A program made the position numbers and the translations under genes. A stretch of DNA of 64,000 bases from Baylisascaris procyonis (lineage: Eukaryota; Nematoda; Chromadorea; Rhabditida; Ascarididae). Below the pieces are notes generated by a model that was given only the letters and a program-made list of their open reading frames with translations, made no database searches and was not told the DNA's origin. Every line of letters begins with the position of its first letter. The first letter of the stretch is position 1. Of the stretch, positions 14,701-28,700 are shown piece after piece. The DNA lies in assembly GCA_037389465.1 (NCBI GenBank), contig JAZARR010000248.1, positions 992,001-1,056,000 of the forward strand, read 5' to 3'.

Positions 14701-17700
14701 AGAGTAGGTAGTTCATAAGTTTGTTCAGTGTCGAGGTTGGAAAAAAAATTGAATGAAACGTTCGATAGGATGCTGGGAATATTAGCCTATTGAAGTACTA
14801 GTCTATTGAATAAAAGTATATTTTTGTGGGGGTTTTTTTCATGTATCAGAGGTGAGTAATGTGATATAGAAGTGAATGTGAGCAAAACAAGAAACGGTAT
14901 AGAATAATAAATGTTGACCTAAATGACACTAAAATACTTTGAAATATGGAGCAGATTTAGATCTGCTTGTGTACTAATTATTGAAGAGTCATTGGTTAAG
15001 GGGAAGGAGAAGAAGCTTCTATATGATACGATTGCGATGTTACATTGCCCTGCTATGAAAATCGTTCGCATGTCTCATAAATCTTATTTCGATGATTGTT
15101 TAACACTTTTTTGGGGGGATGGGGTGAGGCGGAATATGCCTAAAAGATTGTCATCTCGTTGCCATCTTTTGTCGTCATTGATGCCAATCGATCAATCAAT
15201 CAATCGATTGATCAGCATGGCGGTTTGTTTGCTCATTGCGTTGAAATGGAGTCGACGCCTAGCTGTTTTCATGAATACATTCACGTATCGATGAGTGATT
15301 TCACGTGAATTGATGAGGGTTTTTCTCAGTGTGGATTTATTGACAAAGTCGTATAAAAACTAGCTGCTAAGATTTCTGATATCAACTGTATGAATTGGCA
15401 GTTATATAAATATGTGCAAAAATGTTGTCACTGATCTGACTAGCCATAGAAATCCTTTTTTAGGCGTCCGTTTTTTCGTAAAATGCTGCACGTCTGGACG
15501 CTGGAATGGATGTAAATTTTTTGGCATCTATCAGTGCTAAAAATATATCGTATTACAGCATATTTCAAGCTTACCGATAGATGTTGATCAATCAACTTGG
15601 AATATGGTGTAGGAGTTAACTCTATGGTGTCCATTGTTCTCACCGAAATTTTTAGGACAACGAATGATATAGGAGGTTTCATTTCAGTTGTTCCCGAACT
15701 GAAATTATCGAATAGATGAATAAACAAGCGTATAGATGCATGAGGTTGCCTGAATGCGCTGTGGATCCAGATTTATAAGGGGAACAAAGCTCCACACCAA
15801 TATAAAATGATTAAAAATAAAGATGTTTGAATACTTTTCAATAAAGTTGGTTAGAAAGTAAATTTACTAATCTGTAAGGCAAGAAATAATTTCTATCAAA
15901 CGTTATCTGCTTTAATTTATCTAGATAATGCACAATAATATCTAATAACATCGAATGGATGGATATCGCCGCAAGCAGAATTGAAAACTAGATGACGAGC
16001 AACTTTTGCAATGAATCATTTCATATAAAAGATAAAATACATAGCGGATCGTTGAAGCAAACGAATATCGAAAAAACGATCAAACGATAACTATGCGCAT
16101 AATTTATTCTTAAGTTGTAAACATTTTTTTTTTTTACTTTAGAAAAGTTAGATTTTCATTTGGAATGTAAATGTTTAAAATGGTTACATTTGTTAGAGGA
16201 AGCATGAACTCGAACAACAAATTCTGAAGTAAATTTTGGTTTGCAATCAACGAAGATATTATTGCAATTATTGCATGCTCGGTCGTTTTACGTTCTTTCT
16301 AAATGCCGTTCACTAAGCATTTCTCTGCAAAAGATGGTTACCTATATAAATCGAAAGCTAAAGTACAAATGATTGGTTGTGCAAAGCTGATTTTCGTATA
16401 ACATCTGTAGTTTAGTTTACCATTAGTAAGAAGGTGAGTTTGCGTCTACGATATTATACTTAGGCTTCCATCATTCATAGCCACTTTCATTGAAACAATT
16501 GCTGCAGAGGCACAAACACACATATACACACAGTCACAAACACATAGAGACGTATCTACTACGTATAGATAGGGCTGCATTTTGCCTAGAGGTGTCACAA
16601 GCGTTGAACGCACTTCTCTCTTTTAGAGTGTTCACTCGCATCGTACAGCGACATATTATCACAACCACTATTTTGCCTATAATCCTGGTCGATGACAACG
16701 ACCATTAGGTTTTGCTAACCTTCGTTTAACGATTGCATGAGTGATTATATTTCCATGGAAATGTTTCTTAATATGGACATAATTCATTACCCTCAATAAC
16801 GGTTTTAGTAATATTAGTAACCTGTATATTGTTATCCCTTCAATACTAAATGATGTTGACTACAGCACGTACAAATACCGTGTTCAACCATTCGCAGATG
16901 CTACTCTCAACATTTGAATGAATATGAACCTGCAGTAACCCAAAATTGCTTTAGTGGAGCATACATGGAGCTTATTGAGAAGAATACAACCTTGCAGCAT
17001 CATCTAAACGATTGATAAACAATCGTAAGCACATAACGTATAAATTGACATCTATTACCATATTTCTTATCGACTTCATTCTAACGTATCGACTCCTCAG
17101 TCACGTTAATCCACCGCTTTAAATACTAATGGTTACCGAAGATGAGATAAGTAGCAGATCCGTTTCTCATAGCACATCGTCCATACAGATTGCTCGATTT
17201 GCTAATGATATTCACATCAAGGATAATTTGAAGTGCGATAAGCATCGTTCAATTTCGCTGGTCATTTCTTATGCTATTATATTCGCATGAAGTTACGCGA
17301 ATCTAATCAAATAAAAAAAAAAAAAAAAAATGCAAAATGGCTCTCAATTGAGAAATAAAACCGAAATGAAATAAAATCCACAACATTCACCACGTATCGA
17401 ATATTCATTTAGAGAGAAAGAAAACGGATATTAAGCATCCTTATAGCAACAATATCGCATTAGTGCTTCAATATTACTACAATACTACTACAAGTAAATA
17501 AGTTCTTGTTCGTTAATTTATATCGGTCTCTTCTTAAATCTTATGGGGCTACAAAATATCGCATTCTCTCGTTTTCAACCTCTCTGAATGCTCATTCCCG
17601 AGAGAGATGTCGCTTTTTATTGTTCATCAAGCGAATGCGTGCCTATCATATATTTATTACTGCTGTTGCATGACGACTTTAATGGCTCAACTTTAGTAAT

Positions 17701-18297
17701 TTCATTGAACGATCCGTTTTCCTATCCAATCTCCTAGAGAGGAAGTTGAATTTTTAGGCATCTTCTCTCATTAACATTGATAAACTGTACTCGAGAGTCT
17801 ATAGATACGTAATATTTCTAGTCAATAGATATTAACTGATACTATTAGCCGTTTAAATTTATCTCGAAAAATTGTTTTATGTGCTTCAGAAAAATTTGCA
17901 CCAACAAAGAAAGGTATAGCAGAGTTTTGTCTACAAAGATACGTCTTATGCGTTTTTATGCGTTTACCTCTCTGACAGTTTCAACTTTGTTACTATTGAA
18001 ACTAAAGTTAAGAAATTTGGTTATACAATTCACGGCATAGATTGGCTTTTTGTATCAACGCTCAAATTAACCCTTTAACTTTGAAGGCATTTTAAATTAG
18101 CTCGCATTTCGTACCGGCAATTTTCATTTTTTGGTTGTTGGAGCGTAGAAAGAGCTATTCCTCTAGGAAGTTTTATGCGAGTGATCCACTCAGCTAAAAT
18201 ATAAATATACTACTCTCGCTTGGTCTGCTAGGCGGAACTGCAAAGCCGCTACCGTAGCTGCAAATGCGTCACTGAAATCTACTGAGTATAATCCATG

Positions 18298-18298
<1 letters not shown>
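8740..18298. other. Gene-poor stretch
   Basis: About 9.5 kb without a gene I can support. Open frames are short and scattered on both strands. The longest, 112 codons on the minus strand at 9581-9919 and 123 codons on the plus strand at 14923-15294, resemble no family and lack splice context. A GC-richer patch at 9660-9850 leaves several frames open at once, as base composition alone would do. A 39-bp imperfect duplication (GAGTTTTGTGACAGCTG) lies at 12928-13000, and TACCACGGGT occurs twice near 14020. Confidence 0.5.
12928..13000. repeat. Imperfect tandem duplication, about 39 bp
   Basis: Two copies of a unit containing AGAGTTTTGTGACAGCTG, then ACGTAATA and CAAGT, start near 12928 and 12966. 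The second copy differs at a few bases and has a two-base insertion. No gene is associated. Confidence 0.75.
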
Positions 18299-18358
<60 letters not shown>

Positions 18359-18418
18359 TATATATATATATATATATTTATTTATTTATTTATATTTATA
18401 TTTATTTATTTATATATA
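18299..18418. repeat. (AT)n microsatellite with TAAA/TTTA palindrome
   Basis: An (AT) run of about 50 bases is followed by TAAA repeats, a shorter (AT) run and TTTA repeats. The second part is close to self-complementary and could extrude as a long hairpin. Confidence 0.95.
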
Positions 18419-21400
18419 GAAGAAAGGACAAATAGCGCAATTTATGCATATATCGTCATATAATTTAATCAAATACCATCATTTAGGTGAAGATTGTTTC
18501 AATTCAAATCACGCAATTAAATGCCATGTTTGAGCTCATAGTCATATTAATTAAAATATCTGGCGTGTATTACATCTCCTCGGATATTAATTCCTATCCA
18601 TTATCATTTTTATCTCTAAATTAACGTCTTCAAAGAATGTCAACTGACTATAACATTTTCTAAGCCGAATTTCAAAAAATACTTTCAAAAGCGATTGATA
18701 ACATTTTAAAAAAAGAAGCGATTCCTTCACAAATCATCAGAGATATTCAAAGTGATGTTGGAAAAAAAATTTAAAATATGGAAATTTGATCAAAGAAATT
18801 TTTTTTCGATGAATATTTTCACGAATCGAACTAAACAAATAATAATAATAATAATATAAAATAAGTGTAATATACTATAATAAATATATAATAAAATAAA
18901 AGTGTTATGATAATAAAAACAAAAATGGAAATAATAAAATAGAAGTATTAGGATCGTTTTAAAAATTGCACATAAGTAATATAGGAAATAAATCGTCGAA
19001 GTATCTTTCTTTGGTGTCTCTATAGAAAGGAAAGAATTTTCATAATTTCCCTACGAGACAAATGAAAGAAATTTTTGAAAATTTGTTCCGTGGAAAAAAA
19101 TTTGGAAATCCTCCAATTTTAATAGTATCTGATCAAAATTTTTAAAGCCGATTATCACGTATGAAATAAATACGAATAATCACTATCATTGCTGATTGGA
19201 TGTAATATTTTATCGTATACAATTATGCACTTCCTCCTGTAATTGAAATAATCCACCATTCGGTGTAAATGAAGAAAATATTGCAGCAAACTATTGCTTG
19301 TTCATGAAGGGAATTTTTTAATATTATTTTGCATCTATGAATTAATATTATTTATTTATTCATAAGTATAAGAAACCTCTGATGCCGATTAAAAATGCGA
19401 ATAATTCGAAGTGATATTAACAACATTGTTGTTGACCAATGTTGAAGATCACAAAGGAAGATGTTGACCAATTCAAAGAAGGCCGCAAATTAGATGAAGC
19501 ACTAAAATAAAGTAATAGAAAATAAGCCTCGAAAGAAAGCCCAAATTTGCAGAAATCAAAATTCACATTGAAAGGAATTTAGCGCCTAAGACAACGGCAT
19601 TAATAACGAACACACGTATTTATGTGCGCAACCGAAACCCTGCGACGGTCAAACCTTTGATTAATGCCAAGGTATTCAAATGTATTCAAATGATCTAAGG
19701 TAATCTTGTATTCAGATGATATAAGTTCCACATAAAATCACTACAACTAAATTGTAGGCTAAATAGACAAATTTTATTTTTTGAAAAAGTCTTGTGATAT
19801 CCACTGAATCTAATTTATTTGCAACATTTTCACACAGTGTTTCCAGTTTCTATTCCTTTTTCTCTTCCCTTTACCCCTTTTCTTGAATTTCATAAGTATT
19901 TTATTTTCTTATGTCTTATATTTTATTCTACTTGATATCTTTTGGATGTGTAGTTCTTCCCTATTCTAAATTATAATTTAATTCTTAATATTTAATAATA
20001 TTTGAATTTCATAAGCATAATTTAATAAGATCATGAGGTTACGCGACTGATAAGTAGAAATGATTTCGACTCCTACTCACTTTTCTTAAAATAACCTAGT
20101 GGTGAGATCGGCCTTAATTATATTTGAAGGAAGTTTCACATAAATTGAAATTCGTTTCGAAAAATGCGAACAGAGTTTTTTTCTTTTTTCCATGTTGATT
20201 CAATTCCCATTGCGATTGTCAATTTTGCAGATTCTATTAGCAATATTTCGCACAGAATTTATTGTTGTATATTTCTATTTAGATTGTTGACCATATTGTA
20301 GAGCGTTTTAAGTGAGCTCTCAACTTTACGCATACACTGACATCCCCCTAAGGCATAATTTTGTTGCCTATTTCTCGGCTTATAAAACGATGTTTTTGCT
20401 TTTTATCATTTCATTTCAAGCAATTCGTTATCATTTGCAAAGGATTTGCGTATGTATGAGATTAATGGCAATAAACCCTCTTCAACATCAGCGTGTCTTT
20501 TACAATTCGCTGACTGATGCCTTGAAGTGAAAGGTCATCAAACTATAGGTCTTGTAGATGCTTTGCTATTGTTGTTTGCAACAGAGCAATGATGTGCACG
20601 CAACCTTCCTCCTCCCCTCGCCCCCATCTCCCCCTCTCTCCCGTGTCCATACTGGAATTTCTAAACGAACTTTCAAGTATGCGCTTCACGCAACCAAGTT
20701 CAAGAGTTGCGCGCACATTTGTTCAAAAATCTTCACCAGTGAGCACGGATAATTTGCACTTAGACTGTATGCTCAGTAAAGTATGTAATTTGATTTTTGA
20801 CGATCGCGTGGTGGGATAATTGCCTGAATCAGGGTCTAAATAAAGTTCGCCGAAATGAGCGCCTATACTCATGGGTTTAGTGTTTTTGGATGCGTAAAAA
20901 TTGTTGTCAGCGAGATTCCCAAGTGGTTTCCCACAAAAAAAAACCCTCTATAATTGTGTTTCATATTCACGTGCTCCCAATGGGGCATACATTGAAAGTG
21001 TCACAAAATAAATGAAAAAAGAAAAAATCGTCTGCATTCTCGCAGATTAACAATGATAGATGAGAAGCAGATGTGCAATTGGAGATATGAATTTATGCGC
21101 TACTTCGGTTTTAAATTTCAAATCACCACAGCAGAGATCGGCTTACATTCATTTGCAACAAGAATTCTGAAAAAAAAAACGACATATTTTATTACAATTT
21201 CCGGTTATGAAATTTTTCCATCTATTTGAGCGTTGTATAAATATTGAAATTGCGGAATAATTTCGAAACGGAAACAAAAACTTTCCGAAGATTGTTTTTA
21301 TCCGCTAACTTTGTTAAATATTAAAGAGGTGTAATAAATATGATTCTATAACGATTTAAAATAAGAGCTGTTTTCTTAAGTTGGAAAAACGTGTTCTATG

Positions 21401-22327
21401 GAAGGAGGGAAGCAAGGATAGGCAGGATAAGGGGGAAAGACAAGTTAGGGATATAGAGGTACTCGTTTTTTTTTAAACAAAAGTTGATGATGGTGATATT
21501 TTCACGTAAGGCATCTATATAGGTGACAAATGCAACCCACATCGATGAGATATGCCTAATGATATCTTCATATTAAACAACGATATGTATTTACATTGAC
21601 GACGAACATGTCAATATAGGCATAATCGTTTCCTTCAATATTTCCTCATATTGTCAATCATCAAAATTCTATTCGACGACGACGATGACGATAATAATTC
21701 AACGAAACCGATTAACATTTTAATGCATAAACGCAATTTGAACATCTCATTTGCTGTCATTAATAATTTCCGAATTTCATTAAATTTAACACGCAACTTT
21801 ACATGTTATGTTGTACATTTTATGAGCATTTTTTTTTAATGATGGAATCCAATTAACTGAAAAGCATTTAAATCGATTATTTGATTTCTCTTTTGTATTT
21901 GAGTTTTTATGAGAATATCCTAAAAAAAAAGAAAAAAAAAATTTTTTTTTTCTTTCATTCTACAAGAGAATCGATAAAAATTTCGAAATTAAGAATTAAA
22001 AATATTCGATAAAATATTTTTAATTGAACAATTTGATCATTGAACTATAGAATCGTATCTAAATTGCAAAAGAGGCATAGTTAAAGCTCATTGAAACTCA
22101 TCTAAATATGTTTCATTGAGATTTATCGATTCAAAGTGAGAGCTTAAATGATTCGCAATTCAACGAATTCTTTAAATTGCTGCTTAATTTCATGAGGATT
22201 TCAATTGGTATATTTGATGAAAATATAACTCGTTGAAGTTTAATTTTATTTTATAAATATAACCCATTGAAGTTTAATTTTATTTTAAATGCGTTTATAA
22301 GACTGCATATGCGCAAAGAGTATGCGC

Positions 22328-22330
<3 letters not shown>
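18419..22330. other. Gene-poor AT-rich stretch
   Basis: No gene is recognised. The sequence is very AT-rich with A and T homopolymer runs and ATA/ATAA simple repeats (for example 18838-18900). Open frames of 60-80 codons (20312-20819, 21651-21839) look like chance, being low-complexity or lacking splice signals. Confidence 0.5.

Positions 22331-22387
<57 letters not shown>
22331..22387. repeat. (AT)n microsatellite
   Basis: About 28 perfect AT dinucleotides. The short direct repeat TATGCGCA occurs on its left side at about 22309 and 22321. Confidence 0.97.
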
Positions 22388-22388
<1 letters not shown>

Positions 22389-22616
22389 CCTATATCAGTA
22401 AAGCATAGAGTTATGAAATTTGATAGATGTAATATGCACCATGAGGCCACTGTCAACACTATGTTTCCTATTAATCTAACAATCTTGAAATAAGTTACAG
22501 ACATTTCAACGTTAAAAAAAGTTTTATGCATTTGACACCGATCGGTTTTTTTTCCGTCTATCGAATGAGCGATATCAAGCGGAAAAGTTTGCTAGAGGAA
22601 TTATTAAGACATACGC

Positions 22617-22710
22617 ATTTGCATCCTATTCGTTTGAGAAGTAATTTGCATAAAGTAGCAGAGAAGTAATTTGCATAAAGTAGCAGAGAAGTAATTTGCA
22701 TAAAGTAGCA
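22617..22710. repeat. 25-bp triple tandem repeat carrying octamer sites
   Basis: Three perfect copies of GAGAAGTAATTTGCATAAAG followed by TAGCA lie at 22636-22660, 22661-22685 and 22686-22710. Each holds ATTTGCAT, the reverse complement of the ATGCAAAT octamer bound by POU-domain factors. A fourth ATTTGCAT sits just before the array at 22617-22624. A regulatory role is inferred from the motif alone; no gene is identified within several kilobases. Confidence 0.85.
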
Positions 22711-25700
22711 GTAATAAGAACAGCTATAACATAAGAGAAATAAAATGTGGAAAATGATATGCCAGTGTTTCAACTTATCTGAACAAATTGCAATTCTTTA
22801 ATTAAAAAATTCTTTTTTTCCACATTATTGTGCAAAATTAAAAACCGACCGGTATGAAAAATGTATGAAAATGATTTCCGCGTTGATATGCTTTAAACTT
22901 CTTTCAAGGCTGATGGGTCTTTATGAATTATGGTTTAGGAGATCGCTGTCTGGCAATCTCTTATATTAAATATTATAAATTTAATTTTAGTGGCTTATCG
23001 AATCGAAACTATCCTACAGATATACAAGAACATAGTGATGATTTCCTATTACTGTTAATGTACTCGAAATGAGTTTTGAACTAATTTTATCACTGTATAC
23101 TCTTATCATTTTCCCAATGTTGAAAAATACAATTGTCCTGCAGTATTCATACTTCATAGGCTCATTACTACTTTATTAACTGCAGATGAAATAAATATTT
23201 TATATGCAAAAAAAAAATAATAATAATAAATTTTGAGAAAATTAAATAGCTGAGAATCTATTTTCTTTAGTAATTGCATCATTTCTTTCTATGTTTAAAA
23301 ACATTCATAATAATTTTCAGGCGGAAACCTACATCCATCTGTTTCGTATTTCAATCACCCGTTAGGAAATTAGTATTTTTTTTTTCGTTAGTTAGAAAAA
23401 ATATGACAAAGAGAAATCGTTTTTTGCACGTAAAAAAGTATTGAGGAGAATTGGGTTTCTTTCGCCAAAAAAAATTTTGTTCTTCAGAAAAAAATGTCCT
23501 TCATGATTTATTTGTTTGTGGATTATTTCTTTCCACTGCCTGATAAGTTAGTAAATTATCACACATCCATATTATTTTCACTCAGTTTATTCATATTTCA
23601 CTCAGAAATGTTCAACGTAGCCTTCGCCTCAATCGGTCAATTCGGAAACTTCCGAATGTGGCAAGTGCTTTAAGCATTGAATTTTATTATGCTTGATGAA
23701 ACACAAATAGCAATTGCGTTACAATTATGAACTCAGGTGGGTGAGGTAGTAATGCCTGAAGCGATTGTTGACGTTGCCGATTGAAATCGAATGTTTGTCG
23801 TAATTCGGCTTAAGTGGACGACATATTCAGAGGAATTGGGCAAATTTATGTTGGGAAGAGGGTGTGGGATGGAGGGAGGAGGGGAGATAAGAGGGATGGA
23901 ACAGAAGCAGGAGGAAGTTTCCGGTTTAAAATACCTTCAGGCAACAAGTTGGAAAACCGCACGATATAGATTCGATTATAACATACGAAATTTACATCCA
24001 TGAAATTATATTTCGACTTTCTATAGTGCATTCAAATGAGTGAACTCCTATACTACGTTATTATGGGTAACCCTTATAACAATAGTCAGGCTGCGATTTG
24101 AGGGAAATGCATTCTTAAAGAGTGGGACATTGCATTTGCAAAAAACAAAGAAAACATTCGAGTTCATCATCAACAATCAAAAATGTTGTTAATGCATCGG
24201 TCTATTTGCTTATTTATCCTGGCACGTTGGCTAATAAGTATTTAGAAAAGGAAAAATAGGAATTGATAGTAAAACTTATCGTTGAAAAGATAAAATCGAT
24301 GAAAAAAACACTTATCACTTCATATTAAGCATTTTTTCCTCTCTATTTGAAAATTTTTATGATGTCATTTAAAAAGTTCATTTTTTTTTTCACTTAACAT
24401 TCCAGCACAATTGACGATTTCTAATCCCTCAATTTAATATGTAACTATGAGTTGTGCTTCCTACTGGATAGCCTTTTTTTTCTATCATTTTTAATTCCTA
24501 CGCTTTATTTCATTGCTTTAGATAATTCTATCACTCTATGATTACGAAATGAATTTCGACTCTTAGTCTCAATTAGAGTCTTACTAAAATTTCTTTTTTA
24601 ATTTTAAAATTTCTTTTAAACTTTCTAAAAAAATTTTTTTAAATTTTCAGATGAGTTGCACTGTATAGGATAATACGATTATTGCTCTATAAGACAATAA
24701 TTCCTTGTAACGTGCAACATTTTGATCTACGAATATTTGATAAAAAAATTTGCTTATCAATTATTTTCATCACGTCGATATAATTGCTATTTAAGTTTCA
24801 ATTCAATGATTTAATTCTCAATAGTTGCATTATTTTTGATTGTAAATGATATTTATGTGTTTGAATAATGAAAAAGGTAAACTTATATTCGAAATTTCAA
24901 CAAAAAGTTAGAAGAAAGAAATCAATTACTCTCTAAAAGACTGATAAATATACTAAAAAGTATTCTCGAAACGATGTTTTATAAAAACTTTCATCCCGTC
25001 ATTCCTCTTCATATCACCAAAAGATCGATAAATTTGTGTTAAGTTAGAGATGATCCTCACTATTTAATTTTCTTTGAGTTTTCTTTGACTATATACTGAA
25101 TGCTCGTTTAGGTTGAATAAAGTTTTCAATGTTTGTTAATCGTAACTTATCATTCGTCCCATAGTCCTTATTAAGAATGATTAATGTCGATCCAATTATA
25201 GGTTCGGTTCATCGTCGAGATGTCATTTAGAAATAGTGACTTCGCGTTGATAGTCGAGCATATTTAATCCGAAAGCGAACGCCACCTTCATTGATTCGTT
25301 GTGCCTTTAAGCGTGATTTGCCGCATTCACTGCAATAAAACGAATCGACATTTGCCGTTATTCTCATCAGACGTTCCGCCTATTTGACCGCATAACGGCG
25401 ATCGTTTACTTTAGTGCACAAATCCTCAATTCATACTTTTGCTGCTTATTCGTTTAATATTCTCTCCAAATTGAATTCGAATATCAACCTTTATCTCTTA
25501 TAATGCTTATTGCAGTCAATCATTTAAAAAACACGCTATGTGCATTTTAGAACATTTCAGAAAGCGTTATTTCAAAAAAAAAAAAAAAAAAAATGTTTTT
25601 GAGATGCAATCGCTGTCTAGGCAATAAATTTTTGGATGGGTATTTTTTACTGTTGAAGCACCCGAGAAAAAAATCAATTTAAATTTTTCCATGAGGAAAT

Positions 25701-28700
25701 ATAGCGTCTGCCAGTAGACATATGCAAATTGTAGCTTCTTTTCAGTTCGACAATCTTCAATGTAAAATGAAATGAATTTTGCTAGTATTGAAAATTTTTT
25801 CCATAATTTTTTAAGCATTACATCATTAGAAAATCAGTAATTTTAACTTTTTTTTTCTTAAATATTTTTTGTTTCTTATTTATTTGAATATTTATAATAA
25901 GTTTTGATATTTATTGAATTATTTGCATAAAATTAAATATTTTCTAAATATTCAATTCAATAAAATTATCAAATATCATCATAAATTTGTGTATTCAACG
26001 AGTAAAAGATATGATGAGATATGTAGATTAATTTGTGTCAAATTTAGCGATCGGTTCGAATATCCGTAATAGAGATGCCTTCTCATCATGATATGTCTTG
26101 TGTTATTTAGATAAAATTAAAACTTATTTTCATGAAATTTGCTTCGCTGATTTGAATATTTTTACATTTAATTGCATTTTCGAAAATTTCTATCTGTATA
26201 TCTATAAATCTGCCGACTCAAAAGCGAGATGGACTAAGAAAGTGAAATTTGTTCGCTATATTATAGCGATTAGAAAGACCATTTAAATTCAATTATGCGC
26301 ATTTTTGTGCATTGAACGTTTATATTGTTACCAAGTACAATATGGTTTTTACAAATTTGAGTGGTTGGATATGAGCAAAATTGACATTTCACATGTGAAA
26401 TTATTTAAAACGTGCATTTTTATGAGAATGAACTTTATGCCCCTAGGGAATTGGGTTTCTTCAAGCAGATGATCTGAATTATAGAATTCAAAAAAGTTGC
26501 ATATCCTCAGCCCCTTCCTGCGTGCTCTCCTAATTTTTCTCGAGGTATCATGTTTTCCATGCACATATATCATGTGCTGACGTTAGAAGTCTCGTATAAA
26601 AACCGCGAAAAAATATAGAAAAAAAAAACAACAATTTATTCACTAATTTGCTCATCCATGGCTTCAAATAGAATGCAATATTTGATGGACTCTTTAGATG
26701 TCATGTGAGTACGATGATTAATCAAAGAGCAAAACCGTTATGAGAAGATATGAAGAAATAAGCATGAATATATCGGAGGCGTAAGATTTAATCAAGTGAA
26801 GTGGCTTAGACTATACTGCTATTAAAGGCAGCCGAAATACTCCCTTATTGGCATTTCTCTGTCTCGTCTTTTCGGTTGAAATTCCGATTACGTCAAAGTA
26901 AGTCTATCGGGATTTTATCGGTAACTACAACGTCTAATATTTGGATTTTTTAAAGATTTTTTGAGAATTTGTCAGTGAATCGTTAGTGAATACTAAATAT
27001 TTTAACGAAAAATAAGAGCAAATGGGCAAGAGTAAGAGCAAGTAGAAATTAAAATAGTTACACAAAAAAAAGAGATCATCATAGAGGTGACTCATTTCCA
27101 TTCTTTTCCCCCTCTCCGTCAATCCCCCCCCCCCCCCCCTTCCCCATATTTGTGGTACATCTCAATGGTTATTTCCTTATTTTAAAAAAATGATATGAAC
27201 ATGCAATCACAACTACTTTTTTTTTAGATTTAGCGTTAATTCACAAAATATTGCGCATACCCGTTTATCGTGCTTCATTCTCATATCAATCAATCTAATT
27301 TGCATATAGATTTTCGATAAGAATAGAGCGCAGATATTCATAGATGACAAGATTATGAGATAATTTTAGAGATGCGAAACGGATCTTATTACAGCATCGT
27401 AATTGTCCATAAATTTTGAGATATTTTGCATAACCGTATTATTGTAGAAAATATTGCATAAAATATGGTATCGTTAAATAAATATTCAAAGATAAATGTA
27501 AATATTTATTCATTAAATTTCAATATGAAGATTGATTTGCGTCAAAATATTATAGAAGTGGATAAACGTATCACAATATTTCTTATGAGGTCTTATATTT
27601 TTTTGAGGCGATCACGCAGTTTTTATAAGTTGGCAACAAAAAAAAAAATGCAAAATAATGCATTAATATTTCAACTGATTCGACTTTCTAAAAAAAAAAA
27701 AAAATTCATTCTTTTATGTGCCGATTAATGTGCATTAGAAATCTAATTGCTATTAAATGTAGTCAAGTTTTTGTTGGCATAATTAAATCTCTATAGCTAG
27801 CTACTTTTTATGTAGATATGTGGAATATGAAATACGGTATTGTGTTCAATGTGTAGTGCACATCGTAAGCAATGATATTGACTACTGTAGTTTCAACGCT
27901 TTCTAAGCTGAATATATCGAACCCATAAAAGCAGACACACATATATACGCACAGAGGCACATACATATGTACAGGCACACGCATACACGCAGCTATGCGT
28001 GCCTACTCAGAAATAAGACCACCACAATCGACTTTAGAAAATGAAAGTTGCAGAACATAAAACAAGGATTGAGCTCTTTTACCAATTGGTGCAAATTTTG
28101 TGGTTCATAGTCAGTCAGTCATCTGTCGATAAGTGAGTTTTTCTGAATGCTTTCGTTAAATATTTGGTGTTTGGAAAATGCAAATCTAGCGGTCAATTAA
28201 AGGAATATGTTGATCTAAGCGTTGGACAATAGTGACGAATATCGCTCGCAACAAACAATTTCGGCGCTTAAATTTGAACGTTTGAATACAAAGAAATGAG
28301 AGGAAGAAGAAAATTTATTTATAGCTGAATTAGTTAGATTCTTTCAGCTGTAACGTTCTAAACTCCTCTCGCTATCGCATTATTGTGTCTAAGGGCTATA
28401 TATCCTTGCTTGATCTAGTTCGCATGCGCCCCTAAGGATCTTGGAAATCTGTCAAAGTCAACCGTAGCCAACACACCTACCAGGTACAAGTACTTATCCA
28501 CTTATAGACGAGATATAAGAAGGGTTCACGTCACTCGAACGGCTTCAACCAGATTCCACACTCGTGGTGGCTATGGCACGGCAACATTCCCGCTGTCATC
28601 TTCTAGGAACTCCGCGCTACATTTTGACTTCTTCACTCTTTGACCTTACATATGCGAACTCGGCTTAGCGAAACATTCTTTGATGCATCTATGAGCCGTT

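Noticed and set aside
14923..15294. 123-codon plus-strand frame as a gene
   Set aside because: It has no recognisable domain and no upstream acceptor, it includes a simple ATCA repeat, and its length is within what chance can give in 64 kb.
23319..23360. Short frame AETYIHLF after TTTTCAG as an exon
   Set aside because: A good acceptor, but a 13-codon frame with no consistent partner exon or donor; too little to support.
26048..26066. GGTTCGAATATCCG as a tRNA B box
   Set aside because: There is no A box or cloverleaf at the right distance, and the T loop would have the wrong length.
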